The notes beneath the pieces were generated by a model that searched no databases, was not told the origin of the DNA, and saw only the letters and a program-made list of their open reading frames with translations. The position numbers and the translations under genes are program-made. Below are positions 8,881-18,081 of a stretch of 55,343 bases of DNA, piece after piece (the stretch's first letter is position 1; every line of letters begins with the position of its first letter). The DNA is from Oscillospiraceae bacterium (GTDB lineage Bacteria; Bacillota; Clostridia; Oscillospirales; CAG-382), in assembly GCA_015065165.1 (NCBI GenBank), contig SVQU01000012.1:1-55343 (forward strand). Direction: 5' to 3'.

Positions 8881-8954
8881 CGGTTTTTGTAATAATAATC
8901 CCCGCGTCCACGTATAAATACAGCAAGACAACAATACCCAAAGGAAGGTTTATT

Positions 8955-10217
8955 ATGAAAAAACTGTTGATTTTCTTGGTTGGGATAGCACTTTTGCTTT
9001 CCCTTGCTTCTTGCTCGGGGGGAGACGTGGAGGAAAGCGCCCCCGACGTGCCTCCCGGATTTACGGTGATACAAAACAAGCAAAAGCTTAAAAAACACGG
9101 CGAAAAAGGTGAAAGTGCCGCCTTTTCAAAAGCGGAATTCGTAAATTTTCTTGGTGAAGATCTAAGCTTTATAACCGTAACCGAGCTTCCCGAGCAGGGA
9201 ACGCTTATATGCAACGGCAACCCCGTTTTAAAGGGGCAGACGGTGCCTGCGGACGAATTGGAGTTTATGAAATTTCTTCCCACCGCCGATTGTGAAACCG
9301 CGTTTTTCAATTTCACCTGCGACAGCGCGGGATATTACGGCAAGGAAATGTGCTGTGATATGGTGTTCGGCTCGGAAATAAACACCCCGCCCGTTGCCTT
9401 GGACAGCACCTTGAAAACGGTAGAGGGCATTTCCTGCTTCGGCGAGCTTTCTATACGTGAACCCAACGGCGATGAATACACCATAAACGTGATAACCTAT
9501 CCCACCGACGGATATATAAACGTTAATGCCGACGGAGAAGTGGTTTACACCCCCGAAAAGGGCTTTTTCGGAAACGATAAATTGGTTTACAGCGTAACCG
9601 ATTGCTTTGGAAAAATATCCGAAACCGCAACCCTTAAAATTCAGGTTGCCGAGAACCAAAGCGGTATTACCTTTGCGGATATGGAGGAAAACCCCAACCA
9701 CCTTTATGCTCACCAAATGTGCGAAAACAACGTGATGGTTTACCGCAGTGAAAACGGGGAATACTATTTTGACCCCGATAATCCCGTTTCCAAAATGGAT
9801 TTTTTGGTTATGCTTATGTGCGTGGCGGAAATGGACAGAGATATCACCGCCGTTGCCGACAGTGTTGCCGATGACGATACGGGGTTATCCTCGGGACTTA
9901 AGGGATATCTTTCCGAGGCGTATAATTGCGGGTTGATAAAGCTTAATGACGGCAAATTTATGCCCAAGGAAAGCATAACCGTTGCCGATGCGGCATATAT
10001 GACCGCGGCGGCGTTGAATTTGCCTTTGGGAGATTCCCAAACCGCGACAGGTGAGGAAACAACCGTCTATAATGCCGTTTCAGCCACGGTATATGCAGGT
10101 CTTTTGGAAGCCGAGGACGGTGCCGTAGATACAAAAGCAATACTTACAAAATCCGATGCGGCAAGGCTGCTTTGGGGAATATCCAATTACATAAAGGACA
10201 ATAATATCCAAAAATAG
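8955..10217 (+). CDS. lipoprotein with Ig-like domains and a C-terminal SLH-like region
   Basis: Surface lipoprotein of unknown role, 420 residues from ATG 8955, which follows AAGGAAGG and opens a classical signal peptide with lipobox LASC (Cys20). An upstream in-frame start at 8766 would bury the signal peptide and overlap mnmA, so it was rejected. Two beta-rich parts follow: residues 60-140, and 144-232, which resembles a cadherin/bacterial Ig repeat (NTPPVALD opening, YTPEKGFFGNDKLVYSVTD ending). Residues 240-415 look like degenerate S-layer-homology repeats (FDPDNPVSKMDFLVML, KFMPKESITVADAAYM, TKSDAARLLW). SLH domains normally bind cell-wall polymers, so the protein may bridge membrane and wall; that is inference. 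No gene partner is evident. Confidence 0.72.
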   Translation: MKKLLIFLVGIALLLSLASCSGGDVEESAPDVPPGFTVIQNKQKLKKHGEKGESAAFSKAEFVNFLGEDLSFITVTELPEQGTLICNGNPVLKGQTVPADELEFMKFLPTADCETAFFNFTCDSAGYYGKEMCCDMVFGSEINTPPVALDSTLKTVEGISCFGELSIREPNGDEYTINVITYPTDGYINVNADGEVVYTPEKGFFGNDKLVYSVTDCFGKISETATLKIQVAENQSGITFADMEENPNHLYAHQMCENNVMVYRSENGEYYFDPDNPVSKMDFLVMLMCVAEMDRDITAVADSVADDDTGLSSGLKGYLSEAYNCGLIKLNDGKFMPKESITVADAAYMTAAALNLPLGDSQTATGEETTVYNAVSATVYAGLLEAEDGAVDTKAILTKSDAARLLWGISNYIKDNNIQK

Positions 10218-10251
10218 CACGAAAAAGAAAGTTTTATTAACATTATTGTAA

Positions 10252-10280
10252 TTGACAAAGGGTTTTAAGAGTGATACAAT
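10252..10280 (+). promoter_or_regulatory. promoter of the LCP gene
   Basis: TTGACA at 10252-10257 and TACAAT at 10275-10280 are separated by exactly 17 bases, with an extended TGA before the -10. Confidence 0.8.
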
Positions 10281-10323
10281 GAAGTCGAAAAAACAGAAAA
10301 TTTCTTGATAGGAATTTGTAATA

Positions 10324-11460
10324 ATGGAAAACGAAAATAACTTTGATATGGATAACGTTTCCGAGGACGAAGCGTTGGCAAATCAGGAAAAAAACAAAAA
10401 GAATAAGAAAAAGAAAAAAGCTCTTATAATAATTCTTTCGATTATAGGCGCAATTCTGCTTTTGGGAATAATAGCGTTGTTTTGCCTGAACCGTTATTTC
10501 GACAGTATGCTTTCGCTTATTTCCTACGATACCGGGGACGAAAACGTTTCCTTTGACGAAACCGTAGGGGATGAGGATATGGAATCCTCCATTCCCGAAG
10601 CGCCCGCCCCCGACGAATTGCCCCCTTATGAGATTATCGAGGGCTGGTACGACGGTGATAGCATCGCCGCGGCTTATGAAGAAGAGGTTTTAAACATCCT
10701 TCTTATCGGCGCGGACACCTTGGACGGCAACCACGCGCGAAGCGACACGATGATATTAATGTCTATAAACCCGGTTAAAAACCGCATCGTGCTTACATCC
10801 TTTATGCGCGACAGCTATATCGAGCTACCCGGCAGAAATTATAACCGTCTTAACGCTGCCCACGCAAAGGGCGGTCCCGCTTATCTTATCGAAACCCTGG
10901 AATATAACTTCCACATCGATATAGATAATTATGCAAAGGTGGATTTCAGCTCGTTTAAAGAGGCAGTTGACGCTATCGGCGGTATCACTCTTACCGTAAA
11001 CGACGTTAACTATAACTATTTCTACGATTGGGACGGTATCGACGGTCTTTCTCAATCGAAAGCCACCGACGGCACCCACACCGTTCACCTCAATGGCGCA
11101 GAGGCATTGTCTTATGCCCGTACCCGTAAGGGCCACCGTGTTGAAAACAGCGACTTCGGCAGAACTGCCCATCAGCGCGATTTCCTTTCTCAGTTTGTAA
11201 ACAACTGCAAGGGCTCGTCCCTAAGCGAATTGGATAGCCTTTTGAAAACCCTTTTGCCCCACGTGGTTACAGACATTCCCCAAGAGGATTTGAAGTCCTA
11301 TTTGTTAAACGCTCTCACCTATCTTTCCTATGATATGGATGACGCCCGCGTTCCTTGTGCAGGCTCTTATGAGAACTTTACCACAAACAGCGGCGCGCAG
11401 GTTCTTAATATTAACGTTCCTGCAAACGAAAAGTATGTCAAGGCTGTAATTTACGGTTAA
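10324..11460 (+). CDS. LCP (LytR-CpsA-Psr) family cell-wall glycopolymer ligase
   Basis: Membrane-anchored enzyme of the LCP family, which in characterised members transfers undecaprenyl-phosphate-linked glycopolymers onto peptidoglycan. The 378-residue protein has a Lys-rich cytoplasmic start (22-32), one membrane segment (33-55), an acidic linker (65-100) and the LCP domain from about 122. Conserved features visible are NILLIGAD (124-131), the RSDTM segment (139-143), the MRDS segment (161-164), LNGAEALSYARTRK (256-269) and the later DFGRTAHQR; these Arg and Asp residues bind the pyrophosphate lipid in known structures. It has its own promoter and terminator. The polymer handled here is unknown. 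Confidence 0.9.
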   Translation: MENENNFDMDNVSEDEALANQEKNKKNKKKKKALIIILSIIGAILLLGIIALFCLNRYFDSMLSLISYDTGDENVSFDETVGDEDMESSIPEAPAPDELPPYEIIEGWYDGDSIAAAYEEEVLNILLIGADTLDGNHARSDTMILMSINPVKNRIVLTSFMRDSYIELPGRNYNRLNAAHAKGGPAYLIETLEYNFHIDIDNYAKVDFSSFKEAVDAIGGITLTVNDVNYNYFYDWDGIDGLSQSKATDGTHTVHLNGAEALSYARTRKGHRVENSDFGRTAHQRDFLSQFVNNCKGSSLSELDSLLKTLLPHVVTDIPQEDLKSYLLNALTYLSYDMDDARVPCAGSYENFTTNSGAQVLNINVPANEKYVKAVIYG

Positions 11461-11469
11461 TAAAATCAC

Positions 11470-11516
11470 AAAAAGAGAACGAATCGGTCCAAACCGAAGC
11501 GTTCTCTTTGTTTTTT
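11470..11516. terminator. bidirectional terminator between LCP and dehydrogenase genes
   Basis: AAAGAGAACG pairs with CGTTCTCTTT, with an inner GGTCC-type hairpin, and TTTTTT follows on the plus strand. The minus-strand gene stops at its right edge and the arm is A-rich on the left, so it could serve both convergent genes. Confidence 0.8.
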
Positions 11517-12490
11517 CAGCAAAGCAGATTTTTGCAATCTCCGTTTTTGAAAAATTCGGTTATATTTAAAGTGGTGGTTTCGGCGATATTGTTTAAAGCC
11601 TCTTGGGTTAAAAAGGCTTGGTGGGAGGTAACCAAAACGTTGGGCATGGAAATAAGCCGCGCCAGTGTGTCATCGTCCATTATATTTTGCGACCTGTCCT
11701 CAAAGAAAACCTCCGATTCTTCCTCGTAAACGTCAAGACAAGCGCCCCCGATGTGCCGCGATTTTATGCCCTTAAGAAGTATGTCCGAATCTATAAGCGC
11801 CCCGCGGGAGGTGTTAATTATAATAACCCCCTTTTTCAAATTTTCAAGGGTGGTTTCGTTTATTATATGCCGTGTTTCTTCGGTTAAGGGGCAGTGCAGA
11901 GAAATTATATCACTTTCTTTAAAAAGCCTATCAAGAGAAACGTATTCTAAATTCAAGGCTTGGTCGGGGTATTTGTCAAAGGCAAGTATATTCATCCCAA
12001 AGCCCTTGCATATATTGGCAAAGCATTTGCCGATACGTCCCGTCCCGATAATTCCCACGGTTTTGCCGTTAAGGTCAACCCCCGTTAACCCCGAAAGGCT
12101 AAAGTTGTGGTCCTTGGTTCGGATATATGCCTTGTGAGTTTTCCGCACAAAGGTTAAAAGCATCGCCATGGCGTGCTCCGCCACCGCAAAGGGTGAATAT
12201 GCAGGTACGTTGAATATTGCAATTTTACCCCTTGCATAATTAAGGTCTACGTTGTTATATCCCGCGCATCTTAAAGCCACAGCCTTTACTCCCAAGCTGT
12301 ATAATTTATCTATAACCTCTGCATTTAAAACGTCGTTAACAAAAATACAAACACAATCACACCCCTCGGCAAGCCTTGCCGTGTCGGGGTTAAGCTTGGT
12401 TTCGTAATATTTAAATTCCAACTCATCCGACGAAAATTTGTCAAAGGAGGCTTTGTCATAGGATTTTGTATCGAAAAAAGCGATTTTCAT
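11516..12490 (-). CDS. D-2-hydroxyacid dehydrogenase (D-lactate dehydrogenase type)
   Basis: Cytoplasmic NAD-dependent oxidoreductase of the D-isomer 2-hydroxyacid dehydrogenase family, 324 residues. The nucleotide-binding glycine motif GTGRIG lies at 149-154. The catalytic triad appears as Arg229 (NTSRG), a Glu near 256-258 (DVYEEE) and His290 (TSHQ). The substrate part AEHAMAMLL (104-112) is typical. It most resembles fermentative D-lactate dehydrogenases (LdhA-like), which reduce pyruvate to D-lactate; other 2-ketoacids are possible. It is monocistronic, diverging from the ABC-FtsX gene across a 104-bp AT-rich gap. Confidence 0.87.
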   Translation of the reverse strand: MKIAFFDTKSYDKASFDKFSSDELEFKYYETKLNPDTARLAEGCDCVCIFVNDVLNAEVIDKLYSLGVKAVALRCAGYNNVDLNYARGKIAIFNVPAYSPFAVAEHAMAMLLTFVRKTHKAYIRTKDHNFSLSGLTGVDLNGKTVGIIGTGRIGKCFANICKGFGMNILAFDKYPDQALNLEYVSLDRLFKESDIISLHCPLTEETRHIINETTLENLKKGVIIINTSRGALIDSDILLKGIKSRHIGGACLDVYEEESEVFFEDRSQNIMDDDTLARLISMPNVLVTSHQAFLTQEALNNIAETTTLNITEFFKNGDCKNLLC

Positions 12491-12534
12491 TGGATATCCC
12501 CTTTTTTATTAAATGTAATTTAATTGTTTGTTAA

Positions 12535-12563
12535 TTGACATTAAATTATACTTGGTTTATAAT
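12535..12563 (+). promoter_or_regulatory. consensus sigma-A promoter of the ABC-FtsX gene
   Basis: TTGACA (12535-12540) and TATAAT (12558-12563) with a 17-base spacer match the consensus perfectly. Surrounding sequence is AT-rich and shared with the divergent dehydrogenase gene, for which a minus-strand TATAAT also occurs at 12545-12550 without a clear -35. Confidence 0.88.
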
Positions 12564-12594
12564 TTAATCAGAAAATAAAAGGGAGGAAACCTTT

Positions 12595-15342
12595 ATGTTG
12601 GAAATAAAAAATCTCACCAAGATATACAGACCTAAAAAGGGTGTTCCCGTTGTTGCTTTGGATAGGGTAAGCCTTAAGCTTCCCGAAAAGGGAATGGTGT
12701 TTTTGCTGGGCAAATCGGGATGCGGTAAATCAACGTTCCTTAACCTTTTGGGCGGTCTTGATAAATACGATAACGGAGAAATAATTATAAAGGGTGTTTC
12801 TTCGAAAAAGTTCAAGCAAAAGCATTTCGATTCCTACCGTAACACCTACGTAGGCTTTATTTTTCAGGAATACAATATTTTAGAGGATTTCACCGTTGGC
12901 GCAAATATTGCCCTTGCCATAGAATTGCAGGGGCGCAAAGCCACCGACGAGGAGCTTAACGGTATTCTTAAAGAGGTTGACCTTGCGGGTTACGGCGGCC
13001 GCCGTCCCAACGAGCTTTCGGGCGGTCAAAAACAGCGCGTTGCCATTGCCCGCGCCTTGGTTAAGAACCCTAAAATTATTATGGCGGACGAGCCCAGCGG
13101 AGCATTGGATTCGGTTACGGGCAAGCAGGTTTTCGATACACTTAAAAAGCTTTCTGCCGACAAATTGGTTATCGTTGTTTCCCACGATAGGGATTTTGCC
13201 AACGAATATGCCGACAGAATTATCGAGCTTGCCGACGGCAGAGTTATAAGCGACACCGCCGTTAGCCAAGAAGAATCGGTTTGTGAAGAAGGGGTAATCT
13301 TCCAGGGTAATACTGCGAAAATAACCGCGGGTTATCATCTTACCGAGGAAGACCGAATTGCCATAAACGAATATATGGATAAAATAAATAGCGGCCTTGA
13401 AATAGAATCGGTTTCCAAAACCGAAAACAAAAGGTTCAAGGCTACCGACGAAGAAAAGATTGTTTACAGCGACAATTCTCCCTTTAAGCTTATAAAATCC
13501 AAGCTTTCTCTTAAGCACGCCTTTAAAATCGGCGCAAGCGGTTTAAAGCACAAAAAGTTCCGCCTTGCTATGACAATTTTCCTTTCCTGTATCGCTTTCG
13601 TTTTGTTTGGCTTGGTAGACACCTTCTCGGCTTATGACCATATTTCCGCCACCGCCGATTCTATTTACGATTCGGGCATAAAATATGCCACAATAAGCAA
13701 GCAGATCAGGCACGTGGAAGAGGATGATTATGAATTTTGGATTAATGAGAAGATAACCGACGCGGATATCACACAGCTTGAAAACGCCACGGGTGTAAAA
13801 TTCAAGGGCGTGGTTACCTTGGGATACAGCGGTTTTAATTTTTCGGTTAACCTTGCCGAAAAGGATACAGACTTGGGATATTCCCCCTTTTATGACCTTA
13901 CAACCGATTATTTTTCGGGTATGGTAGAGGTTAACCAAGGCGACCTTGACGAAAAGCATTATAAAATCATCGCAGGCAGAACGCCCGACGGAAGCAAGGA
14001 CGAAATTCTTATCAGTAAATATATCTTTAGCTGCTTCCAAGAAAAGGGTTATAAGGTTGCGGGCAGCGACAAGGCTGTAAAAATCAATAACGAAGCGGAT
14101 ATTCTGGGCAAAAAGCTTATGATGAACGGCGCGGAATATGAAATTGTGGGTGTTATAGATACCAACCTTAATATGGAAAGATATAAGGCTATCACCGAAA
14201 AGAAGGATGATGAAGATGCCGCCGATACTATCATCGATTACGTTCTTTACGAGGAATTCAACTCGGCCGTGGAAAACGATTACACAGGTATGATGATGGT
14301 GGGCGATGGTTTTATCGAAAGATATTTCAATTCCTCCGTTAAAGATATTTACGGCGAGAATAAAAGCATAGCCTTCTTTACCGAGCGTTATTATCTGGAA
14401 GCGAGATTGGCTACCAGATTGGACACTGTTGACAAAAACAAAATAAAATGGTTGGGCGAACCCAAGGACAGCCTTGGTGAAAAGGAAATTATTATTACCG
14501 ACAGAATTCTTACCGAAGCGGGAATATCCGTTTTGACAAACGAGGACGGAAGCGTTACCGTGGACGAAGAACAGACGAAAAAGCTTAATTTACAGTGCTA
14601 TTTTGAGGATTATTCAAAATACGATTACACCTACGGAATCCCCGAAAACGAGACGTTGGCATCCGAGGGCGAATATAAAATTGTCGGCTATATACTTTCT
14701 GATTACAGCTTTGATAACTATGATGATTCTACGGTTGTTCTTTCCGACGGTATGTTCGAAAAATTCTTCCCCAAAACCGAAAATGGATATAACCGTGCCA
14801 TAGGTACAATGCCCGATAACAAAAGAGATATCGAAAAATTCGCAAAGGTTTGCTATGGCGAGGAGGACGGCATTAAATATCCTTTAAGAAACCCCGCCTC
14901 CTTCGAGCTTGACGCCATGGATGAGATTTTAGACGTTCTTGCAGACGTGTTCCTTTATATAGGCATTGGCTTTGCGGTATTCGCGGCAATTTTGCTTTCT
15001 AACTTTATTGCCACAAGTATTTCTTACAAAAAGCAGGAAATCGGTATATTGCGCGCTATCGGCTCCCGCGGGAACGACGTTTTCCGTATCTTCTTTGCCG
15101 AAGCCTTTATAATCGCTATGATAAACTTCGTGCTGGCTTGCCTGCTCACGGGCGGTATCACCGCGGTTATTAACGAGGTGTTAAGACAAGACGTTGGGCT
15201 GCTTATAACCGTTTTGCATTTCGGCATAAGACAAATTCTTGTTGTTCTTGCCGTAAGCGTTGGCGTTGCGGCGGTTGCATCCTTCCTTCCCGTTAAGAAA
15301 ATCGCATCCAAGCGACCTATCGATGCAATTAAAAATATCTAA
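12595..15342 (+). CDS. ABC transporter, ATPase fused to FtsX-like permease
   Basis: Single-chain transporter of the MacB/FtsX (type VII ABC) class, 915 residues. Residues 1-225 are a complete ATPase: Walker A GKSGCGKST (39-47), signature LSGGQKQ (141-147), Walker B IIMADEP (161-167) and the His switch in VVSHD. After a 90-residue acidic linker come one membrane segment (about 322-342), a large extracytoplasmic region of roughly 430 residues, and three closing membrane segments (about 782-808, 835-855, 868-900) with an FtsX-like KKQEIGILRAIGSRG between. In Firmicutes such proteins often move or sense peptide antibiotics or release envelope molecules, but no two-component system or immunity gene is adjacent here, so the substrate is open. 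Confidence 0.9.
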   Translation: MLEIKNLTKIYRPKKGVPVVALDRVSLKLPEKGMVFLLGKSGCGKSTFLNLLGGLDKYDNGEIIIKGVSSKKFKQKHFDSYRNTYVGFIFQEYNILEDFTVGANIALAIELQGRKATDEELNGILKEVDLAGYGGRRPNELSGGQKQRVAIARALVKNPKIIMADEPSGALDSVTGKQVFDTLKKLSADKLVIVVSHDRDFANEYADRIIELADGRVISDTAVSQEESVCEEGVIFQGNTAKITAGYHLTEEDRIAINEYMDKINSGLEIESVSKTENKRFKATDEEKIVYSDNSPFKLIKSKLSLKHAFKIGASGLKHKKFRLAMTIFLSCIAFVLFGLVDTFSAYDHISATADSIYDSGIKYATISKQIRHVEEDDYEFWINEKITDADITQLENATGVKFKGVVTLGYSGFNFSVNLAEKDTDLGYSPFYDLTTDYFSGMVEVNQGDLDEKHYKIIAGRTPDGSKDEILISKYIFSCFQEKGYKVAGSDKAVKINNEADILGKKLMMNGAEYEIVGVIDTNLNMERYKAITEKKDDEDAADTIIDYVLYEEFNSAVENDYTGMMMVGDGFIERYFNSSVKDIYGENKSIAFFTERYYLEARLATRLDTVDKNKIKWLGEPKDSLGEKEIIITDRILTEAGISVLTNEDGSVTVDEEQTKKLNLQCYFEDYSKYDYTYGIPENETLASEGEYKIVGYILSDYSFDNYDDSTVVLSDGMFEKFFPKTENGYNRAIGTMPDNKRDIEKFAKVCYGEEDGIKYPLRNPASFELDAMDEILDVLADVFLYIGIGFAVFAAILLSNFIATSISYKKQEIGILRAIGSRGNDVFRIFFAEAFIIAMINFVLACLLTGGITAVINEVLRQDVGLLITVLHFGIRQILVVLAVSVGVAAVASFLPVKKIASKRPIDAIKNI

Positions 15343-15373
15343 CAAGAAATACTCGTTTTGATTCAAACGATAA

Positions 15374-15407
15374 AAAAGCTTCTCGACATTTAATTCGAGA
15401 AGCTTTT
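15374..15407. terminator. bidirectional terminator between ABC-FtsX and gerW
   Basis: A 13-bp perfect stem AAAAGCTTCTCGA / TCGAGAAGCTTTT (15374-15386, 15395-15407) with an 8-nt loop. A-rich left and T-rich right flanks suit both convergent genes. Confidence 0.88.
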
Positions 15408-15432
15408 GTATTATTGGGTATTAAATTAAAAC

Positions 15433-15921
15433 TTAATTTTCTGTTTCCTCAACCGATTCTTCACTTAAATCGATGTCGGAAATATCCACGTCGTCGGCGG
15501 TATAGCCTTTACCAAAGATTGCGCCGATTTTGGAAATAATATCGGGGGTTTTATCGATAACGCCGTTAATTCCGTCAAGAACGCGGTTAACAGGGTCTTG
15601 GGCAGGCTGGTAGGTTGCGGGGTTGCCCATTTCGATAATACGTGTAACGCCCTTTTCCACAACAATAAAGCCAAGGGGTGTTATGGTTACGCCTGCGCCG
15701 TTACCGCCTGCAAAGTTTGCTCTGCCGTCTGTTCGGGGGTTCTTGCCCACAAATTCGGTACCGCCGGATGCAAATCCAACCGAAACCTTGGAAAAGGGGA
15801 TAATGGAAACCTCACCGGGAAGATTTATAGGCTCGCCGATAACGGTGTTAACGTCAACCACCTCGCGGATTTTCGAGAGGGCGGATTCTATCATTTGCTT
15901 CATAGGCATATCGTTGTTCAT
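15433..15921 (-). CDS. gerW: GerW/YtfJ family sporulation protein
   Basis: Small protein of the YtfJ/GerW family (PF09579), which in Bacillus subtilis is made in the forespore and needed for normal spore germination. The 162-residue product has the family core: a conserved N-terminus MKQMIESALSKIREVVD, the segment IGEPINLPGEVSIIPFSKVSVGFASGG in two pieces around residues 25-55, a Gly-rich loop AGGNGAGVTITP and an acidic tail. AAAGGAG precedes ATG 15921. It is the last gene of a minus-strand run with scpA and scpB, the neighbourhood it also keeps in many Clostridia. It supports a spore-forming host. Confidence 0.9.
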   Translation of the reverse strand: MNNDMPMKQMIESALSKIREVVDVNTVIGEPINLPGEVSIIPFSKVSVGFASGGTEFVGKNPRTDGRANFAGGNGAGVTITPLGFIVVEKGVTRIIEMGNPATYQPAQDPVNRVLDGINGVIDKTPDIISKIGAIFGKGYTADDVDISDIDLSEESVEETEN

Positions 15922-15939
15922 AATAATACTCCTTTTCTG

Positions 15940-16542
15940 TTATTCCTCGGGTGTTTCGGCAGCTTCAGCCGATTGAGATTCTTCGTTTTCGTCCGAAAAG
16001 TCAATAGCAACCTGTTCGCCCGACATTGCAAGCTCGTTCTTGGGTAGATTATCTATACTTTCCAAGCCGAAGCAACGCAAAAACGCGTCTGTCGTGCCGA
16101 ACAAGGTAGGTCTGCCGGGTGCATCAAGGGTGCCTCTTTCGGCAACCAAGCCTTTATCAACCAAGGAAGCCACGATAGATGCGCTGTCAACACCGCGGAC
16201 CATTTCTATAAACGAACGGGTAACGGGCTGGTTATAGGCGATAATCGCCAAAACCTCCAAGGAAGCCTTGGAAAGTGGAGGTGCTTTTCTAAGCTCTAAC
16301 GCCTTTTTTACATATTCCGCAACGTAGGATTTTGTGCAAAGCTGATATGCGTCCTCTACGGTAATAAGCTGAATACCGTTTTCGCGGTCGTCGGAATATT
16401 TTTCTTTAAGAATATTTGCCGCTTCTCGTAATCCCTCGGGGGTTACACCCAAAATTTCACTAAGTCTGTCAAACGCCACAGGGCTTCCGCATGCGAAAAG
16501 GATAGCCTCCAAAGCCGCAGGGGTTTCGTTATTGATATTCAT
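15940..16542 (-). CDS. scpB: segregation and condensation protein ScpB
   Basis: Winged-helix subunit of the Smc-ScpA-ScpB condensin complex, which compacts and separates the chromosome. The 200-residue protein shows the family's N-terminal ALEAILFACGSPV opening, the LSKASLEVLAIIAYNQPVTR core (split near residues 95-115), the RGVDS motif and GRPTLFGTTDAFLRCFGL near 147-165. The tail is acidic. Its start overlaps the end of scpA by 14 bases, so the two are probably translationally coupled. Confidence 0.95.
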   Translation of the reverse strand: MNINNETPAALEAILFACGSPVAFDRLSEILGVTPEGLREAANILKEKYSDDRENGIQLITVEDAYQLCTKSYVAEYVKKALELRKAPPLSKASLEVLAIIAYNQPVTRSFIEMVRGVDSASIVASLVDKGLVAERGTLDAPGRPTLFGTTDAFLRCFGLESIDNLPKNELAMSGEQVAIDFSDENEESQSAEAAETPEE

Positions 16543-17275
16543 CTATTCTTGCCATCCTTTCTGCATTTTCGTTGCCCTCCGCATAGGAAAGCTCGATATC
16601 CTCGCCGTTACGCTCTACGTCGATAAATCCGTCGCGGACAAGCTCTAACAAAGCCATAAACAGTGCCACAGCCTCGCCGCGGCTTCTTATACTTGCGAAC
16701 AAATCGTCAAAAACGCAAATCCGCTTGCTTTCCATAAATTTCATTATATCCGCGGTTTTTTCTTCAACGGTATAATATCTGTCCTCGATACGCTTGAACA
16801 ATTCGGGCTCAACCATATCTTTTCTCGATACTATTCTGTCGGCAATTCTCGAAAAGGCCTCTGCCAACAATTCTACAGCATGCCCGCGGGAATAATCGCT
16901 TTTTTCGGGTTCGCTGGGAAGCTTGGTGAAGGTATCGAAGTGTCCCGCGCTTTGAATACGCAAAAATTCCGCCGCCGCCTTGGCGCGTTGGTGCTCCAAA
17001 AGGGCGTCTACCAAGGGCGCGCGAGGGTCCTCGCTGTCCTCGGTTCGGGGCAACAGCATTTTGCTTTTAATAAGCATAAGGTCTGCCGCCATAACCACGA
17101 ATTCGCTGGTTACCTCCATATCCATCTTCCGCATTGCATCCAGATATGCGATATATTGGTCGCAAATTTCCGAAATGGGTATGTCGAAAATATCTATTTT
17201 GTGTTTGGATATAAGCGCTAACAGCAGGTCTAAAGGACCTTCGTACTGTTCTACTTTAAGATTTATCGTTTCCAT
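16529..17275 (-). CDS. scpA: segregation and condensation protein ScpA
   Basis: Kleisin subunit of bacterial condensin that bridges the Smc heads and binds ScpB. The 248-residue product has the hallmark N-terminus YEGPLDLLLALISKHKIDI, then SEFVVMAADLMLIKSKMLLP (residues 61-80), and a C-terminal winged-helix part with the FMALLELVRDG segment. Length and motif order are standard. It lies between the site-2 protease and scpB on the minus strand with a short gap upstream. Confidence 0.95.
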   Translation of the reverse strand: METINLKVEQYEGPLDLLLALISKHKIDIFDIPISEICDQYIAYLDAMRKMDMEVTSEFVVMAADLMLIKSKMLLPRTEDSEDPRAPLVDALLEHQRAKAAAEFLRIQSAGHFDTFTKLPSEPEKSDYSRGHAVELLAEAFSRIADRIVSRKDMVEPELFKRIEDRYYTVEEKTADIMKFMESKRICVFDDLFASIRSRGEAVALFMALLELVRDGFIDVERNGEDIELSYAEGNENAERMARIDEYQ

Positions 17276-17300
17276 AAATATCCAATCTTAAAAGGTGAGA

Positions 17301-18023
17301 TTAAAAGAAAAAGAATTCAAAAAAGGGGGCAATCATTTTAACTGCCAAGCTCCAAAATCCGTCAAAGATAAAATCTCTTGCAAATCCCAAAAGCGAGAGG
17401 GGGTTAAAGGGGATGGACAATCTCGAAAGAATTATCAACCCAAGAAAAATATAATGGCTGTAATAACGGATTTTAGAATATTGCATTGCCGCCTTGGGGG
17501 GCAAAAGACACATAAGCACGTTAGAGCCGTCCAAGGGGGGCAGAGGGATGAGATTGAATAATCCCAAGCCGAGATTTAGCGTTGCCGAGTACTCGAAAAC
17601 CAAGTAAATCACTTCGACGGTGGTATTCATAGCGTTATAGCGTTGTGCAAGCCAAAGGGTGAAAACCGCAAAAAAGGTAGAAACAAAGGCAACAATAAAA
17701 TTCATCAAGGGGCCTGCCGCCGAGGTAATTGCCAAATCTCTTTTGGGATTTTTAAAGTTCCTTGTGTTTACGGGTACGGGCTTTGCCCAACCGAAGCCCA
17801 CCAAAAACATCATAACCGCACCCAGAGGGTCTATGTGGTCAAGGGGATTAAGCGAAAGACGTCCGTCGGCTTTTGCCGTTCTGTCCCCTAATTTATAAGC
17901 CGCATATCCGTGTGCCCATTCGTGAAAGGTAAGGGCGGGCAACAATGCCACTATCCAAATTAAGACGTTAAGCAATTTTATCGCGATGGGTGCATCGCGC
18001 AGCATAATATCAAATAACATCAA
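17301..18023 (-). CDS. site-2 protease family (M50) membrane metalloprotease
   Basis: Intramembrane zinc metalloprotease homolog of the YwhC-like M50B subfamily, 240 residues. The zinc motif HEWAH is at 34-38 inside the first hydrophobic helix, and the third ligand motif NLIPLPPLDG is at 157-166. About five hydrophobic segments are present and there is no PDZ domain, so it is a minimal form. AAAGGAAG precedes ATG 18023. Targets are unknown; related proteins lie next to scpA-scpB in many Firmicutes, a conserved but unexplained linkage. Confidence 0.9.
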   Translation of the reverse strand: MMLFDIMLRDAPIAIKLLNVLIWIVALLPALTFHEWAHGYAAYKLGDRTAKADGRLSLNPLDHIDPLGAVMMFLVGFGWAKPVPVNTRNFKNPKRDLAITSAAGPLMNFIVAFVSTFFAVFTLWLAQRYNAMNTTVEVIYLVFEYSATLNLGLGLFNLIPLPPLDGSNVLMCLLPPKAAMQYSKIRYYSHYIFLGLIILSRLSIPFNPLSLLGFARDFIFDGFWSLAVKMIAPFFEFFFF

Positions 18024-18042
18024 AAATCTTCCTTTTGTAAGC

Positions 18043-18064
18043 GGGCGGTTTTTGAAAACCGCCC
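18043..18064 (-). repeat. intercistronic hairpin between gpmI and the M50 gene
   Basis: A perfect 10-bp stem GGGCGGTTTT / AAAACCGCCC with a 2-base loop. On the minus strand no U-run follows, so it may reduce or process rather than end transcription from gpmI into the downstream genes. Confidence 0.6.
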
Positions 18065-18081
18065 ATAAAACTTCAATGCAA

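Noticed and set aside
8827-8934. longer N-terminus for MnmA
   Set aside because: It would span the predicted promoter and precede a well-placed AAGGAGG at the conserved start.
8766-8954. longer N-terminus for the lipoprotein
   Set aside because: It overlaps mnmA and its promoter and would hide the lipoprotein signal peptide.
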